A stretch of 36,328 nt of DNA, from the IMG/VR virus record IMGVR_UViG_3300028581_000115, positions 1 through 36,328 of that record. The stretch is one strand, 5' to 3'. Of this stretch, positions 7,407 to 14,874 are shown in pieces; position 1 is the stretch's first letter; the number at the start of each line of letters is the position of its first letter. The notes beneath the pieces were generated by a model. That model did not search any database. It was not told the DNA's origin and saw nothing but the letters and a program-made list of their open reading frames with translations. Both the position numbers and the translations under genes were made by a program. This DNA is from a virus.

Positions 7407-8098
7407 TACACATTGCCTCTCACATCAGGGACAGCGTAGTAACTTGCCCTGTCAACGTCTGCGTTAGCGATGCGTGCCCAGTCTTCTTCGTAAAGCTGCT
7501 TAAGCAATACGGTGCGATCTGGTGCTTTCTTTAGGGATAAGAAATAAGATAAGCCGGAAGCCAAGCAAGGTAAAAAGCGAAAGTTTACATCTGCTGTGTT
7601 GGTATATGCCCCTGCATCTTCGATTCTACGAATTCCGTAATAAACAAAAGTGTAGGTAGTGGCGTTATCAGGGGCAGGGAAGAAGAAGGCTTTTGGCTGG
7701 ATAGTACGTTGAAAATAAAACTGCGCTGGACGGCCCTGGGTTCCTGCTTTGTTAGGAGTGTGTAACCACTCCGCCTGGCTAAAACGATTCAGTGTTACAT
7801 CAAAATATTGACTACCCACTACTCCAGTCTGTGGAGAACGAATAACAGCGGAAAGAATATCCACAATGTTTGTTGGAATGTTGTATTCGTAAACTCCAGC
7901 AGTAAGTACCTGCTCGTGCTGTTCAATAGTCCACAAATTAAGACCACGACTTGCCCACTCTGCAAAAAGCAGATTTAAAGACCGACGAGCAGTCAGTAAG
8001 TCATAACCTGTCCGAGTTTCAATGCCGCAACGTTCGTACGCTTCGGTAATGAGTTCCTCAATGTCCAGGTCAAAACTAGTTGTACCTGAGGTGGCCAT
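7406..8098 (-). CDS. Neck/adaptor-like structural protein
   Basis: A 230-residue protein starting MATSGTTSFDLDIEELITEAYERCGIETRTGYDLLTARR, followed by SLNLLFAEWASRGLNLWTIEQ and YEYNIPTNIVDIL. This pattern is well conserved in podovirus neck proteins with an all-helical N-terminus and a beta middle. It probably forms part of the ring under the portal or the upper tail, alongside the 6424..7080 adaptor. The start is supported by position right after a small gene. A gp4-like or tail-tubular-A-like assignment is inference. Confidence 0.65.
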   Translation of the reverse strand: MATSGTTSFDLDIEELITEAYERCGIETRTGYDLLTARRSLNLLFAEWASRGLNLWTIEQHEQVLTAGVYEYNIPTNIVDILSAVIRSPQTGVVGSQYFDVTLNRFSQAEWLHTPNKAGTQGRPAQFYFQRTIQPKAFFFPAPDNATTYTFVYYGIRRIEDAGAYTNTADVNFRFLPCLASGLSYFLSLKKAPDRTVLLKQLYEEDWARIANADVDRASYYAVPDVRGNV

Positions 8099-8101
8099 TA
8101 A

Positions 8102-8278
8102 TTACCAGCTTGTAGGCTGAGGAATACGCTTTTGCATTGGAGTGTCTACAGTACCTTGCACTTTTTGCTTATCGTAATCGACATCGACTGGAACTGGCTT
8201 TTTAGCCTGCTCTGTAGTCTCTGAAAATACTGCACCAAAACCTTTAATTGCTGCACCTACTCCACGTTTTTTGCTCAT
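8102..8278 (-). CDS. Small basic hypothetical protein
   Basis: A 58-residue frame from ATG 8278 to TAA 8102, with AAGGAG about 6 bases before the start. The protein (MSKKRGVGAAIKGFGAVFS...) has a Lys-rich N-terminus, a short Gly/Ala helix and a Pro-containing tail (PMQKRIPQPTSW). No family is recognised. Its place between virion genes and its good ribosome site support translation. Confidence 0.6.
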   Translation of the reverse strand: MSKKRGVGAAIKGFGAVFSETTEQAKKPVPVDVDYDKQKVQGTVDTPMQKRIPQPTSW

Positions 8279-8287
8279 GATAGCTCC

Positions 8288-8653
8288 TTATTTACATCCA
8301 CGTTTCATCATACCACCCACTTTTTTGTGAGCAACTTTTGCTGGTTTACCTGCATGAGCAGCCAACTTCTTGTCTTGCATCTTGTCATAAGAAGTAGCTT
8401 CGCCACCCTTAGCATAAGCGGATTGTGGAGCAATCATTGTCAGATTACCCTTCATTTTGCCTGGGAGAAGCGCTTTACCTTGGCGGTCAGCTTTGGCTTT
8501 ACCAGAAGCGGATGGGGCAGTTTTGCCATCAGAGCCTTTAGTTACACCACCACCAGTAGCTTTTTTAGTGATACAACCACCGTTTTTAGCTTTAATTGCT
8601 TTACCCATTGCCATTAATTTATGGCGATTTGTGTTGCTTGAATTCATTTCCAT
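8288..8653 (-). CDS. Lys/Gly-rich basic hypothetical protein
   Basis: A 121-residue, strongly basic low-complexity protein (many KA, GK and GG pairs: AIKAKNGGCITKKATGGGVTKG; GKAKADRQGKALLPGKMKG). It ends KKVGGMMKRGCK. AAAGGAG lies 7 bases before the first ATG, so M1 is favoured over M3. The composition suggests a disordered, perhaps DNA- or capsid-binding protein packaged in the virion. No family assigned. Confidence 0.6.
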   Translation of the reverse strand: MEMNSSNTNRHKLMAMGKAIKAKNGGCITKKATGGGVTKGSDGKTAPSASGKAKADRQGKALLPGKMKGNLTMIAPQSAYAKGGEATSYDKMQDKKLAAHAGKPAKVAHKKVGGMMKRGCK

Positions 8654-8665
8654 TTTATTGCTCCT

Positions 8666-8914
8666 TTATTTCCAGTGTCTTATAAAAAAATCCACGGCCC
8701 AAGCTCCTGTCCCAGCTAATGCCATCCAAACCAATCCGGCTAAGGACTTGTGAATAATTGCTTTACGCAATTCTGCACGTTCCGCTTCAGCTTGTATAGC
8801 CATTCTAACCCAGTGAACTTCATCTGGTGATAGGGGATGGGACTCGACGGCATCTTTAACCGCTAATTGAATTATTTGAACTAATTCAAGCTTGGTTGAT
8901 TCGTCCAAAGCCAT
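8666..8914 (-). CDS. Small membrane protein with one C-terminal transmembrane helix
   Basis: An 82-residue protein. The N-terminal 55 residues are charged and helical (MALDESTKLELVQIIQLAVKD; DEVHWVRMAIQAEAERAELRK). One hydrophobic segment follows (about 58-76, SLAGLVWMALAGTGAWAVDFF), then a short basic end. Similar small phage proteins occur in virion clusters. A holin-accessory or virion membrane-interacting role is possible, but the canonical holin is in the lysis cassette at 1943..2134. Confidence 0.6.
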   Translation of the reverse strand: MALDESTKLELVQIIQLAVKDAVESHPLSPDEVHWVRMAIQAEAERAELRKAIIHKSLAGLVWMALAGTGAWAVDFFIRHWK

Positions 8915-8917
8915 GAT

Positions 8918-9202
8918 TTAGCCGTAGAAAACAGTAACTGTCATACCAGCCGGGGTTGTAGCATAGATTCCGTTTGTGCAACGGATGCCATCCCCTGGGA
9001 TACTGATATTAAGTGATTGACCGATAGCAGGAGCTACAAAAGTAAAGGCTGTTGTGCCTGCTGCGCCATTTTTAAGGGTTAAAGTGCCGCCGCCTGCAGG
9101 AATACCGACTACCATTCCTTTAATACGGGCTGGACCAGCGAAAACGGCAGCATCTGTTTGGCCTGCTGCAATTCCGGTTGACTTTACGTCATATTGAAAC
9201 AT
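8918..9202 (-). CDS. Small beta-rich virion protein
   Basis: A 94-residue Gly/Ala/Thr-rich protein (MFQYDVKSTGIAAGQTDAAV...GPARIKGMVV...GGGTLTLKNGAAGTTAFTF...IPGDGIRCTNGIYATTPAGM). The alternating hydrophobic pattern suggests a compact beta sandwich, common for small phage decoration or spike-attachment proteins. It sits between a coiled-coil protein and a membrane protein in the virion operon. The name is by resemblance and composition. Confidence 0.6.
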   Translation of the reverse strand: MFQYDVKSTGIAAGQTDAAVFAGPARIKGMVVGIPAGGGTLTLKNGAAGTTAFTFVAPAIGQSLNISIPGDGIRCTNGIYATTPAGMTVTVFYG

Positions 9203-9204
9203 GA

Positions 9205-9363
9205 TTAATCTCCTGGTTGCTCTTCTGGGGCTTCTAGTCTGTTTAATAACATCTTGTAAGCCGAAATAGTCGCTTGAGCTTGAATTAAAAAGGTTTGTGC
9301 CTTATTTGACTCTTGCTCAAGCTCCTGGATTTCAGCCTCAAGAAACTCTCTTGTTATCTGCAT
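9205..9363 (-). CDS. Small coiled-coil phage protein
   Basis: A 52-residue frame from ATG 9363 to TAA 9205. The sequence MQITREFLEAEIQELEQESN...AQATISAYKMLLNRLEAPEE is an almost continuous helix with heptad spacing. It matches a very common small phage protein (M.ITREFxEAxIxxLExQ...). Its ATG overlaps the stop of the preceding gene by one base. A trimeric or dimeric coiled-coil accessory of the head or neck is likely; the function is unknown. Confidence 0.7.
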   Translation of the reverse strand: MQITREFLEAEIQELEQESNKAQTFLIQAQATISAYKMLLNRLEAPEEQPGD

Positions 9364-9962
9364 TAAGCGTAAGTAGCGTAAGCAGGAACGTAGTAAGCTG
9401 TTCCGCCGATCATTACTTTGATAGCTTTAGATACAGTTGTTACAGAAGTAGCTGCTGGAGCAATCGTAGCTGCTGGGCCTGTTTCAATGTTAGCGAAGTT
9501 TTGAACTTCACCAGTTTGTGAACCAGAATCAGTAACACGGATAAATGAAGAAGCAGCACCTAAAGTAACGTTTGTGCTGTAATCAGTATCTAATTGCAAT
9601 ACCGCTAAAGTGCCCCCTGGAGTAGTTGCAGAACCACCTAAAGTAGCACGAATAGCGTTAGCTGCACCGGAAATAGTGCCTGTCGTGTTAATTGAGGTAG
9701 AGATGTGAGCACCGTTAATTGTGCCAGCAGTTGCTGCGTCAGTGCCGGTTACAACAGAAAAAGCACGTAATGTCTCGCCTGAGCCTGTTGAGGTAAATGT
9801 CAGCTTTTCATAAACCAAGCGTGTATCGCCTGTAGTGGCTGAGGTAGTAGCATAGGCAGCATTGATGTTTTGTGCTGTAGTTACAGAAATTGGGGATGTA
9901 GCTGTGCCAGAAATGAATCCGTTTGCGGATTTGACTGGGCCTGTAAACGAAGTTTGGGCCAT
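9363..9962 (-). CDS. Virion structural protein, first gene of the left structural operon
   Basis: A 199-residue Ala/Thr/Gly-rich beta protein (MAQTSFTGPVKSANGFISG...). A longer frame from ATG 9983 exists, but that ATG has no ribosome site. The internal ATG 9962 has GAAGGA about 9 bases upstream and begins with the typical MAQTSFTGPV, so I take 9962. The C-terminus contains KAIKVMIGGTAYYVPAYATYA. The composition resembles head decoration or fibre proteins. It is the first minus-strand gene after the inverted island, so a promoter should lie in 9985..10165. Confidence 0.7.
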   Translation of the reverse strand: MAQTSFTGPVKSANGFISGTATSPISVTTAQNINAAYATTSATTGDTRLVYEKLTFTSTGSGETLRAFSVVTGTDAATAGTINGAHISTSINTTGTISGAANAIRATLGGSATTPGGTLAVLQLDTDYSTNVTLGAASSFIRVTDSGSQTGEVQNFANIETGPAATIAPAATSVTTVSKAIKVMIGGTAYYVPAYATYA

Positions 9963-9983
9963 AATAAATTGTCCTTCATACAA

Positions 9984-10165
9984 AGATAAGCTTATTAGTC
10001 TTGTATGCGTCTGCCGGGGCAGTCTAATAAGCCGGTTTTCCCCGGTTTTCTCAATGTTACTCCTTTTTATTATTTGTGCAAGTTTTTTAGGTAAAATAAG
10101 GTTCGGGGGTAAGGTCTTGGAAAAGGCTTTTTGTTGCGCAACACCCCCACCAATTTGGAGACAAC
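9984..10165. promoter_or_regulatory. Divergent control region between the structural operon and the inverted island
   Basis: This gap separates leftward virion genes from the rightward island, so it should hold two opposed promoters. It contains a 9-bp inverted repeat, GCTTATTAG (9990-9998) and CTAATAAGC (10024-10032), around an inner CTGCCGGGGCAG hairpin. It also has two copies of CCGGTTTT (10032-10048) and a 12-bp palindrome TGTTGCGCAACA (10132-10143). GGAG lies 6 bases before the rightward ATG 10166. I could not assign convincing -35/-10 pairs. Confidence 0.5.
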
Positions 10166-10378
10166 ATGAAGGGTATTAAATGGCTAGGAACCTTCCTGTG
10201 TTTGACTGGCATTTGTTTGACGAGTTTCAACATCTACCCTACCAATATCATCCTAAGTTTGATTGGTAGTGCTCTATGGACTTGGGCAGGATGGGCTCAA
10301 AAAGACATGCCTTTATTTTTAGTTGAAGCAGTAGCTGTGTTATTTTACGTAGCTGGAGTTGTTGCACTTTTTTATTAG
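10166..10378 (+). CDS. Small membrane protein, DUF6552-like
   Basis: A 70-residue protein with two to three hydrophobic helices: WLGTFLCLTGICLTSF (about 5-20), NIILSLIGSALWTWAGW (27-43) and FLVEAVAVLFYVAGVVALFY (51-70). The motif TSFNIYPTNI matches my memory of DUF6552 from phages. GGAG precedes the start by 6 bases. It opens the three-gene plus-strand island and is 8 bases from the Ntn-hydrolase. It could be a superinfection-exclusion or membrane-anchoring partner, but that is conjecture. Confidence 0.65.
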   Translation: MKGIKWLGTFLCLTGICLTSFNIYPTNIILSLIGSALWTWAGWAQKDMPLFLVEAVAVLFYVAGVVALFY

Positions 10379-10386
10379 GAATAAAA

Positions 10387-10818
10387 ATGACAACTATTGT
10401 GGGCGATTGGAACACTAAAGTACTGGTCTCAGATAGTCAGTTTTCAGATGACGATACTGGCATTAAATATTTTGACGAAAAGATTGTCCCAATAGACGGG
10501 GGTTGGCTGGGTGTTGCCGGTAACTGGAGCGACTGCGAAAAAGTTGTTGACTACATAAATAAGAAAAGTAAAACAAAGCCAAAACTTAAGGCCGATAGCT
10601 CTTTTATAAGGTTAACCAAAGATGGCCTTTTTTATTGTGGGGATGACCTAGAGTGGGAAAGAGCAAAGACCTTTATGGCTATTGGCTCAGGGGCCATGGC
10701 TGCAGAAGTGTGTTTAAGAATGGGTTTAACGGCTGAAGAGGCTGTTAAGTGGGCGTGTAATGTAGATTTAAAAAGTCACGAACCTGTTAAAACATATTTA
10801 TTAAAAGATGCCTTATAA
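10387..10818 (+). CDS. HslV/proteasome-like Ntn-hydrolase
   Basis: A 143-residue protein starting MTTIVGDW. After Met removal this would expose Thr1 exactly as in HslV (TTIV). The catalytic set is present: D16 in VSDSQ and K32 in FDEKI (mature D15/K31 against D17/K33 in HslV, a loop two residues shorter). GWLGVAGNWSDCEKV and the late FMAIGSGAMAAEVCLRMGLTAEEAVKWACNVD (read in parts) are family hallmarks. It should be a threonine-type peptidase or a relative. No HslU-type unfoldase is visible in the window. The plus-strand setting between a membrane protein and an HNH nuclease suggests accessory rather than structural use. Confidence 0.8.
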   Translation: MTTIVGDWNTKVLVSDSQFSDDDTGIKYFDEKIVPIDGGWLGVAGNWSDCEKVVDYINKKSKTKPKLKADSSFIRLTKDGLFYCGDDLEWERAKTFMAIGSGAMAAEVCLRMGLTAEEAVKWACNVDLKSHEPVKTYLLKDAL

Positions 10819-11161
10819 AGACCCCAACGATCCAAGGAAAAAAGCCTCTACCCGGCGTAGCTCGGCTAAATACTACAAAGAAAACAAACAAAAAGCATTT
10901 GATGCTAACTCCGCTGTACGGCGCAGGAATCGAGAGCTATGGCAGCAGTTTAAAAGAGGTCTTAAATGTGAGCATTGTGGGTTTAGCCACCCAGCAGCAT
11001 TAGACTTTCATCACATAGACCGTACAAACAAAAAAAGCGTAAACAAATTAGCCAGTAATGGAATGTACAAGCAAGCCATACAAGAGTTACATAAGTGTGT
11101 AGTGCTTTGCGCTAATTGTCATAGAATAACCCACCATGAAGAAAAAAACCCCGCCTTGTGA
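10808..11161 (+). CDS. HNH endonuclease
   Basis: A 117-residue protein overlapping the previous stop by 11 bases. The basic N-terminus (KDPNDPRKKASTRRSSAKYY) is DNA-binding-like. The HNH core has zinc knuckles C54-x2-C57 and C101-x2-C104, the catalytic FHHID (H68, H69, D71) and LCANCH (H105). It cuts DNA. It may be a free-standing homing-type nuclease or a packaging helper, but it is far from the terminase genes. Its stop codon lies in the loop of the downstream terminator hairpin, showing very tight packing. Confidence 0.88.
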   Translation: MPYKDPNDPRKKASTRRSSAKYYKENKQKAFDANSAVRRRNRELWQQFKRGLKCEHCGFSHPAALDFHHIDRTNKKSVNKLASNGMYKQAIQELHKCVVLCANCHRITHHEEKNPAL

Positions 11162-11173
11162 GCGGGGTTTTTT
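11143..11173. terminator. Bidirectional rho-independent terminator
   Basis: The arms AAAAAACCCCGC (11143-11154) and GCGGGGTTTTTT (11162-11173) are a perfect 12-bp inverted repeat with a 7-base loop. It gives a GC stem followed by T6 on the plus strand and T7 on the minus strand. It can therefore end both the rightward HNH transcript and the leftward capsid transcript. The HNH stop codon TGA (11159-11161) is in the loop. Confidence 0.9.
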
Positions 11174-11189
11174 ATTGGTTCTAGGAGAA

Positions 11190-12098
11190 TTAAGCTCCAG
11201 GTGAACCATAGATACCACGAGGATCAGACCAGCCAAATGAGTAACGCTCACGAGCTTTGTAACGTACGTTCCCAGTGTCAAAGTCACCCTCGAAAGCTGT
11301 ACGGATTGGGCTACGTTGGAACATTTTGAGACCATTAGGAGCGTCTGTCAAAAGGAACCATGCGTTTACGTCTGTGAGGTAATGATTTACTGCAAAGCCA
11401 TCAGGAATCAAGCCCATGGACTTAATTGCATTGATGTCATTGTCAGCAGTTGCAGTACGCAATGTTGACTTCATCAAACGCTCTGCTGTGAACTGAAGTT
11501 CTTTTGGAACAATCATTTTCTTAGCAACCAAAGCAATTTTCAAACCACGCTCGTCTGTGAAACTGGCGATGTCAATAATACCTTGCTCAAGTGAAGTCTC
11601 GTTCAAGTCAGAAGGGACTACCGGTGTGTTTCTAAAGTTTGGACCTAAAGCAGTTGGATGGTCAGCATTACATAAAGAAACACCGTCGCCACCCTTGTAG
11701 TTGCTGTCGAACGCATTGTTTAATGTGCCTGCACCAAATACTTGCTTGGTGTGGGCCATTGAACGAGCCAAAGCCTTTGTATAACGGCTTGCCAAACGGT
11801 CATAAAGGTTATCTTCAATCGCTTCTTCAGTGATTGAGAACGCCAATGCGATAGTCTGGTGGGTGTAGCGTGCTGTAAATGATTCTTGTGCAGAATCATA
11901 GTTCACGCCAGCGCCTTCAGCCTTAACTGGGGCTTGACCAAATCCGGTCAACATAACTTCTTCTTCGAACGCACGCTCAGAGTCTTCAATTTCAAAGATT
12001 TCTTCGTGTTCGTTTTCATAACGCTTGTACTCAAGACCAAATAAAGCGTTAAGACCTGGTTCTAGTTCTTTAACTAGTTGTGCACGTGTAATAGCCAT
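11190..12098 (-). CDS. Major capsid protein (Mu gpT-like, HK97 fold)
   Basis: A 302-residue protein. The N-terminal helix (MAITRAQLVKELEPGLNALFGLEYKRYENE) leads into the E-rich EEIFEIEDSERAFEEE. HQTIALAFSITEEAIEDNLYDRLASRYTKALARSM matches the spine helix of Mu gpT-like capsid proteins, and CNADHPTALGPNFRNTP and the C-terminal RERYSFGWSDPRGIYGS fit the same family. It lies next to the decoration protein and downstream of the scaffold, the normal head order. The protein builds the icosahedral shell, perhaps with GroEL/phage-GroES help. The last gene before the terminator. Confidence 0.88.
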   Translation of the reverse strand: MAITRAQLVKELEPGLNALFGLEYKRYENEHEEIFEIEDSERAFEEEVMLTGFGQAPVKAEGAGVNYDSAQESFTARYTHQTIALAFSITEEAIEDNLYDRLASRYTKALARSMAHTKQVFGAGTLNNAFDSNYKGGDGVSLCNADHPTALGPNFRNTPVVPSDLNETSLEQGIIDIASFTDERGLKIALVAKKMIVPKELQFTAERLMKSTLRTATADNDINAIKSMGLIPDGFAVNHYLTDVNAWFLLTDAPNGLKMFQRSPIRTAFEGDFDTGNVRYKARERYSFGWSDPRGIYGSPGA

Positions 12099-12694
12099 TA
12101 TGCAACTCCTGCAGTAGGTGCTTTATACAAATGCTCATTGATCGTTACGATCAAATCAGCGTACGCAGCGGTTAAGTCACTGTTACTTGGATCAGCGGTA
12201 ACACCAATAACTTTTACGTTGAGTGCTGAAGCAGCAGCCAAAGTACCAGTACTGAGTTCCAGTCCAGAAACACCGGATGAAGTATTACCTGCAACAGTTT
12301 GTACTAAGTCAGCATTACGGCCGATAGCTGTTACAGCGGCTACGCCAGAAGCTTGAACCAAGAACTGTGCATAAGGATCGTCAACAATAAAAGCTACGAT
12401 ATCAGATGCTGCAACAGCGCCTGGGTAGTAGTTTTTAAATGTTGGTTTGCTAGTTGTAGGATCAGTGTACTCACAACCAATAAAGACACCTAGTATGTTA
12501 GCTGCACCAGGAGTTGCTTTAATGATAAAACCGGTAGATGCACCAGCACTGACATTAAATGTTACGGTATCGCCTTGAAAGATTGCATCAGTAGTACCTG
12601 AAGCGATGGAATACTGAGTATTACCATCACTGTTATAGTTACTACCGAGTTTTCCTAAAGGACGAAGACCAAAGGCTTTGTTAATATTTGCCAT
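12098..12694 (-). CDS. Head decoration/stabilisation protein
   Basis: A 198-residue Ala/Thr/Gly-rich beta protein starting MANINKAFGLRPLGKLGSNY, a pattern seen in proteins encoded just before phage major capsid genes. Its stop overlaps the capsid start by one base (TAATG), so the two are translated together. The central IIKATPGAANILGVFIGCEY and C-terminal LIVTINEHLYK are beta-like. A decoration (cement) role is inferred from size, composition and position. Confidence 0.7.
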   Translation of the reverse strand: MANINKAFGLRPLGKLGSNYNSDGNTQYSIASGTTDAIFQGDTVTFNVSAGASTGFIIKATPGAANILGVFIGCEYTDPTTSKPTFKNYYPGAVAASDIVAFIVDDPYAQFLVQASGVAAVTAIGRNADLVQTVAGNTSSGVSGLELSTGTLAAASALNVKVIGVTADPSNSDLTAAYADLIVTINEHLYKAPTAGVA

Positions 12695-12725
12695 TGTTAT
12701 TTCTCCAAAATTATTTTATTAGCTC

Positions 12726-13211
12726 TCACTCTTTATCGTTCGAGCCACCAAAGGAAATACGGGTATTACGTTCAGGACTTTGGAAACGCATACTTGAGTG
12801 TGCATTTTCCTTCATCATGTTGTTGTCTACTGCTTCAATCTGGTCTCTTGCACGTTGTTTATAATAAACTTCACGCTCTGCCACTGTTTCCTTAGGAATC
12901 TTGGCTAACAGTAATCCACCTACACCGACAACTCCTTTGTGACGGCCTTCGTCAACAGCAGGCATCGTATCTTTATACTCTTCTCCGAGCTCTTCGAGAT
13001 GAACAAGTTCATATCCTTCACGGAGTTTTGTAAATACGTTCTGCTTATCTTCAAAGCCTTGAATTTCGGCACGAATCCAGCGGTACTGATAGCCCTCAGG
13101 GGCAGGAGGAGCATCCAAACGAGAAGGTGGAGCCCATGGTTTACGTTGCGCAGACTTAGCACGGGTTTCACCCGCACGGGAACTACGTTCAAACTTCACT
13201 TTTTCTACCAT
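12726..13211 (-). CDS. Conserved head-region protein of unknown function
   Basis: A 161-residue highly charged protein with recognisable blocks: QRKPWAPPSRLDAPPAPEGY, RWIRAEIQGFEDKQNVFTKLREGYE, RHKGVVGVGGLLLAKIPKE and YYKQRARDQIEAVDNNMM. This arrangement recurs between scaffold and capsid genes of uncultured podoviruses. A minor head protein, a protease-like assembly factor or a capsid-maturation factor are possible. I see no catalytic motif that would decide. Confidence 0.65.
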   Translation of the reverse strand: MVEKVKFERSSRAGETRAKSAQRKPWAPPSRLDAPPAPEGYQYRWIRAEIQGFEDKQNVFTKLREGYELVHLEELGEEYKDTMPAVDEGRHKGVVGVGGLLLAKIPKETVAEREVYYKQRARDQIEAVDNNMMKENAHSSMRFQSPERNTRISFGGSNDKE

Positions 13212-13215
13212 GATC

Positions 13216-14172
13216 TTAATCCTTTACGTATTTGGCGTATTCCTCAATTGGAACACCAAGTTTTTTAGCAATAGCGACTTGACTGGGACTCAGCCTAACG
13301 CTGCGGCGTGCATTAGTATTTACCCCAGATGACCGGGATGCAGGAGCAACGGGTTGCACGGACCGTTGTTGCCTGTTAGGTTGTGCAGCAAATTTTTGTG
13401 GGAACTGTGCCCGAATTCGCCGATTTAACTCATCATAGTACTCTTCTGATGATCCGTCAAACCCTTCTGCTTCACGCAATTGTTTATCAATTCCCCAAGC
13501 AGCATAGGTCATAGAATAATCTTGGCCAAACCAAGTATTTTCCTCTGCCCAGATTTCAGCCTTTGGATCAACCCGTGGGGCTTGTTGTGCTGTTTGTTGA
13601 TATTGTTGTTGCTGTGGAGGAGGGTTATAAGCTTGTTGAGGGGCTACTTGTTCAGGAGCCTGGCTCAAATAATCATGTAATTGACGCTGCTCATGGGCCA
13701 AAGAAGCTAAACGCTCTTGGGCTTCAGTTTCAGTATCAATATCACCTTCTTCACGAGCACGCTTGATAATTTGACGGATAGTCATAAGCTGTGTATCTAC
13801 ACGGCTCTTGGCTTCAGTCAAACGACCATAATCAGAGTTAACAGCACGCTGTTGAGCATGTTGTACCTGGTTTTGAACACCTTTAGCGTATTCAATAGCA
13901 GCTTGCTCTCGTCTTTCAGCTTCACGAAGCTTAGAAGTCAGCTTGTCAATGCGTTTTTTAACACCTTCGCTGTAATCTTTAAGTTCTCCGCCTTCAGCTT
14001 TCGCTTCATGGGCAGGTGATTCTCTTGGTTCTGCCAGGGCAGGGCCATTATCGGATTCGGCTACTTCAACTACTTCAGCCTGGCCGTTTTCATCGATATC
14101 GACACTAACATCACTGTCTTTATCGTTGCCTACTTCAATATCGTAGGTGGGGTTTGCGGTTACATTAGACAT
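13216..14172 (-). CDS. Scaffolding protein
   Basis: A 318-residue protein with scaffold design. The N-terminus is acidic and disordered (1-65). A long coiled coil (about 68-165, DYSEGVKKRIDKLTSKLREA... through QERLASLAHEQRQLHDYL) is followed by a Gln/Pro-rich linker (about 170-200, QQQQYQQTAQQ) and a helical C-terminus with a basic end (NARRSVRLSPSQVAIAKKLG...YAKYVKD) that would bind the capsid shell. It lies directly upstream of the head genes. It should line the procapsid and leave before DNA entry. Confidence 0.8.
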   Translation of the reverse strand: MSNVTANPTYDIEVGNDKDSDVSVDIDENGQAEVVEVAESDNGPALAEPRESPAHEAKAEGGELKDYSEGVKKRIDKLTSKLREAERREQAAIEYAKGVQNQVQHAQQRAVNSDYGRLTEAKSRVDTQLMTIRQIIKRAREEGDIDTETEAQERLASLAHEQRQLHDYLSQAPEQVAPQQAYNPPPQQQQYQQTAQQAPRVDPKAEIWAEENTWFGQDYSMTYAAWGIDKQLREAEGFDGSSEEYYDELNRRIRAQFPQKFAAQPNRQQRSVQPVAPASRSSGVNTNARRSVRLSPSQVAIAKKLGVPIEEYAKYVKD

Positions 14173-14181
14173 ATCTTTCCT

Positions 14182-14655
14182 TTACATGTGCAGAATATCT
14201 TCTGGGTCATTAACAATGCCGACAATCTCATCATCATTGAGAATTCGAATCTCGCCACCATCAATATCTAAGCGTGCTCCAGCGTAGCGAGCAAAAATTA
14301 CCCAATCGCCTTCCTTGCACCAAGGACCCGTTGGGTATTTATCTTCGTCTCTATAGGCTAAAGGACCAACTTTTAAGACATAGGCACACACAGTGGCCAA
14401 TTGAGTCTTTTTACGGGTCTCTTCTGCCAGGACAATACCGCCTCTAGTTTTTTCTACACCCCTGTATGGGAGTACCGCTATACGCCAGCCAGTAGGAGTG
14501 GGGATACGATCAAGAACTGCCGCATCCAATTTGCTTGGGTCTAGGCCGTCGTTTGTATAAGCGTCTTCTAGCTCAGGGCCTTTTTCCGCTTTCTCGTCCG
14601 CCCATTTCTGCTCTAAAGCAGTTAGGGGTTTGGATTCTAATAAATCGTCCATCAT
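14182..14655 (-). CDS. Phage GroES-like co-chaperonin
   Basis: A 157-residue protein with a Cpn10 domain from about 51 to 153 after a charged 50-residue N-terminal extension. PTPTGWRIAVLPYRGVEKTRGG starts the fold. The mobile loop (about 67-85) carries GGIVL (72-76), the GroEL-contacting hydrophobic tripeptide. The barrel continues in CKEGDWVIFARYAGARLDIDG and ILNDDEIVGIV. Like T4 gp31 it would replace or supplement host GroES, probably for capsid folding, fitting its place beside scaffold and capsid genes. GGAGG lies about 9 bases before ATG 14655; ATG 14652 is also possible. Confidence 0.85.
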   Translation of the reverse strand: MMDDLLESKPLTALEQKWADEKAEKGPELEDAYTNDGLDPSKLDAAVLDRIPTPTGWRIAVLPYRGVEKTRGGIVLAEETRKKTQLATVCAYVLKVGPLAYRDEDKYPTGPWCKEGDWVIFARYAGARLDIDGGEIRILNDDEIVGIVNDPEDILHM

Positions 14656-14673
14656 TTCACGTCTCCTCCGGGG

Positions 14674-14859
14674 TTAATCAAAATCGTTTTTCTGCATCTT
14701 GTCTTGAACAAGCTGCTCGATAAATGTATAGCCCTCAAGCCTGCCCATCATCTGGCGATACTGTTCCATATTCTTCATGGAACCAGATGTGACAAGCTGC
14801 TCTGTGTCATGACGCAAACGTCTTATGTCGTGAAGCAAGTCTTCTACAAACTTGAGCAT
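14674..14859 (-). CDS. Small helical protein upstream of co-chaperonin
   Basis: A 61-residue charged helical protein (MLKFVEDLLHDIRRLRHDTEQ...YRQMMGRLEGYTFIEQL). Similar short proteins sit before GroES-like genes in related uncultured phages as I recall, with no function known. AGAGG lies a few bases before the ATG. It is the first gene after a TATAAT/5' hairpin leader, so it heads the capsid transcript. Confidence 0.65.
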   Translation of the reverse strand: MLKFVEDLLHDIRRLRHDTEQLVTSGSMKNMEQYRQMMGRLEGYTFIEQLVQDKMQKNDFD

Positions 14860-14874
14860 GGTTTCCTCTTACCA

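Noticed and set aside
12920-13192. 90-codon minus-strand frame overlapping the 12726..13211 gene
   Set aside because: A different-frame shadow of the conserved head-region protein, with no ribosome site.
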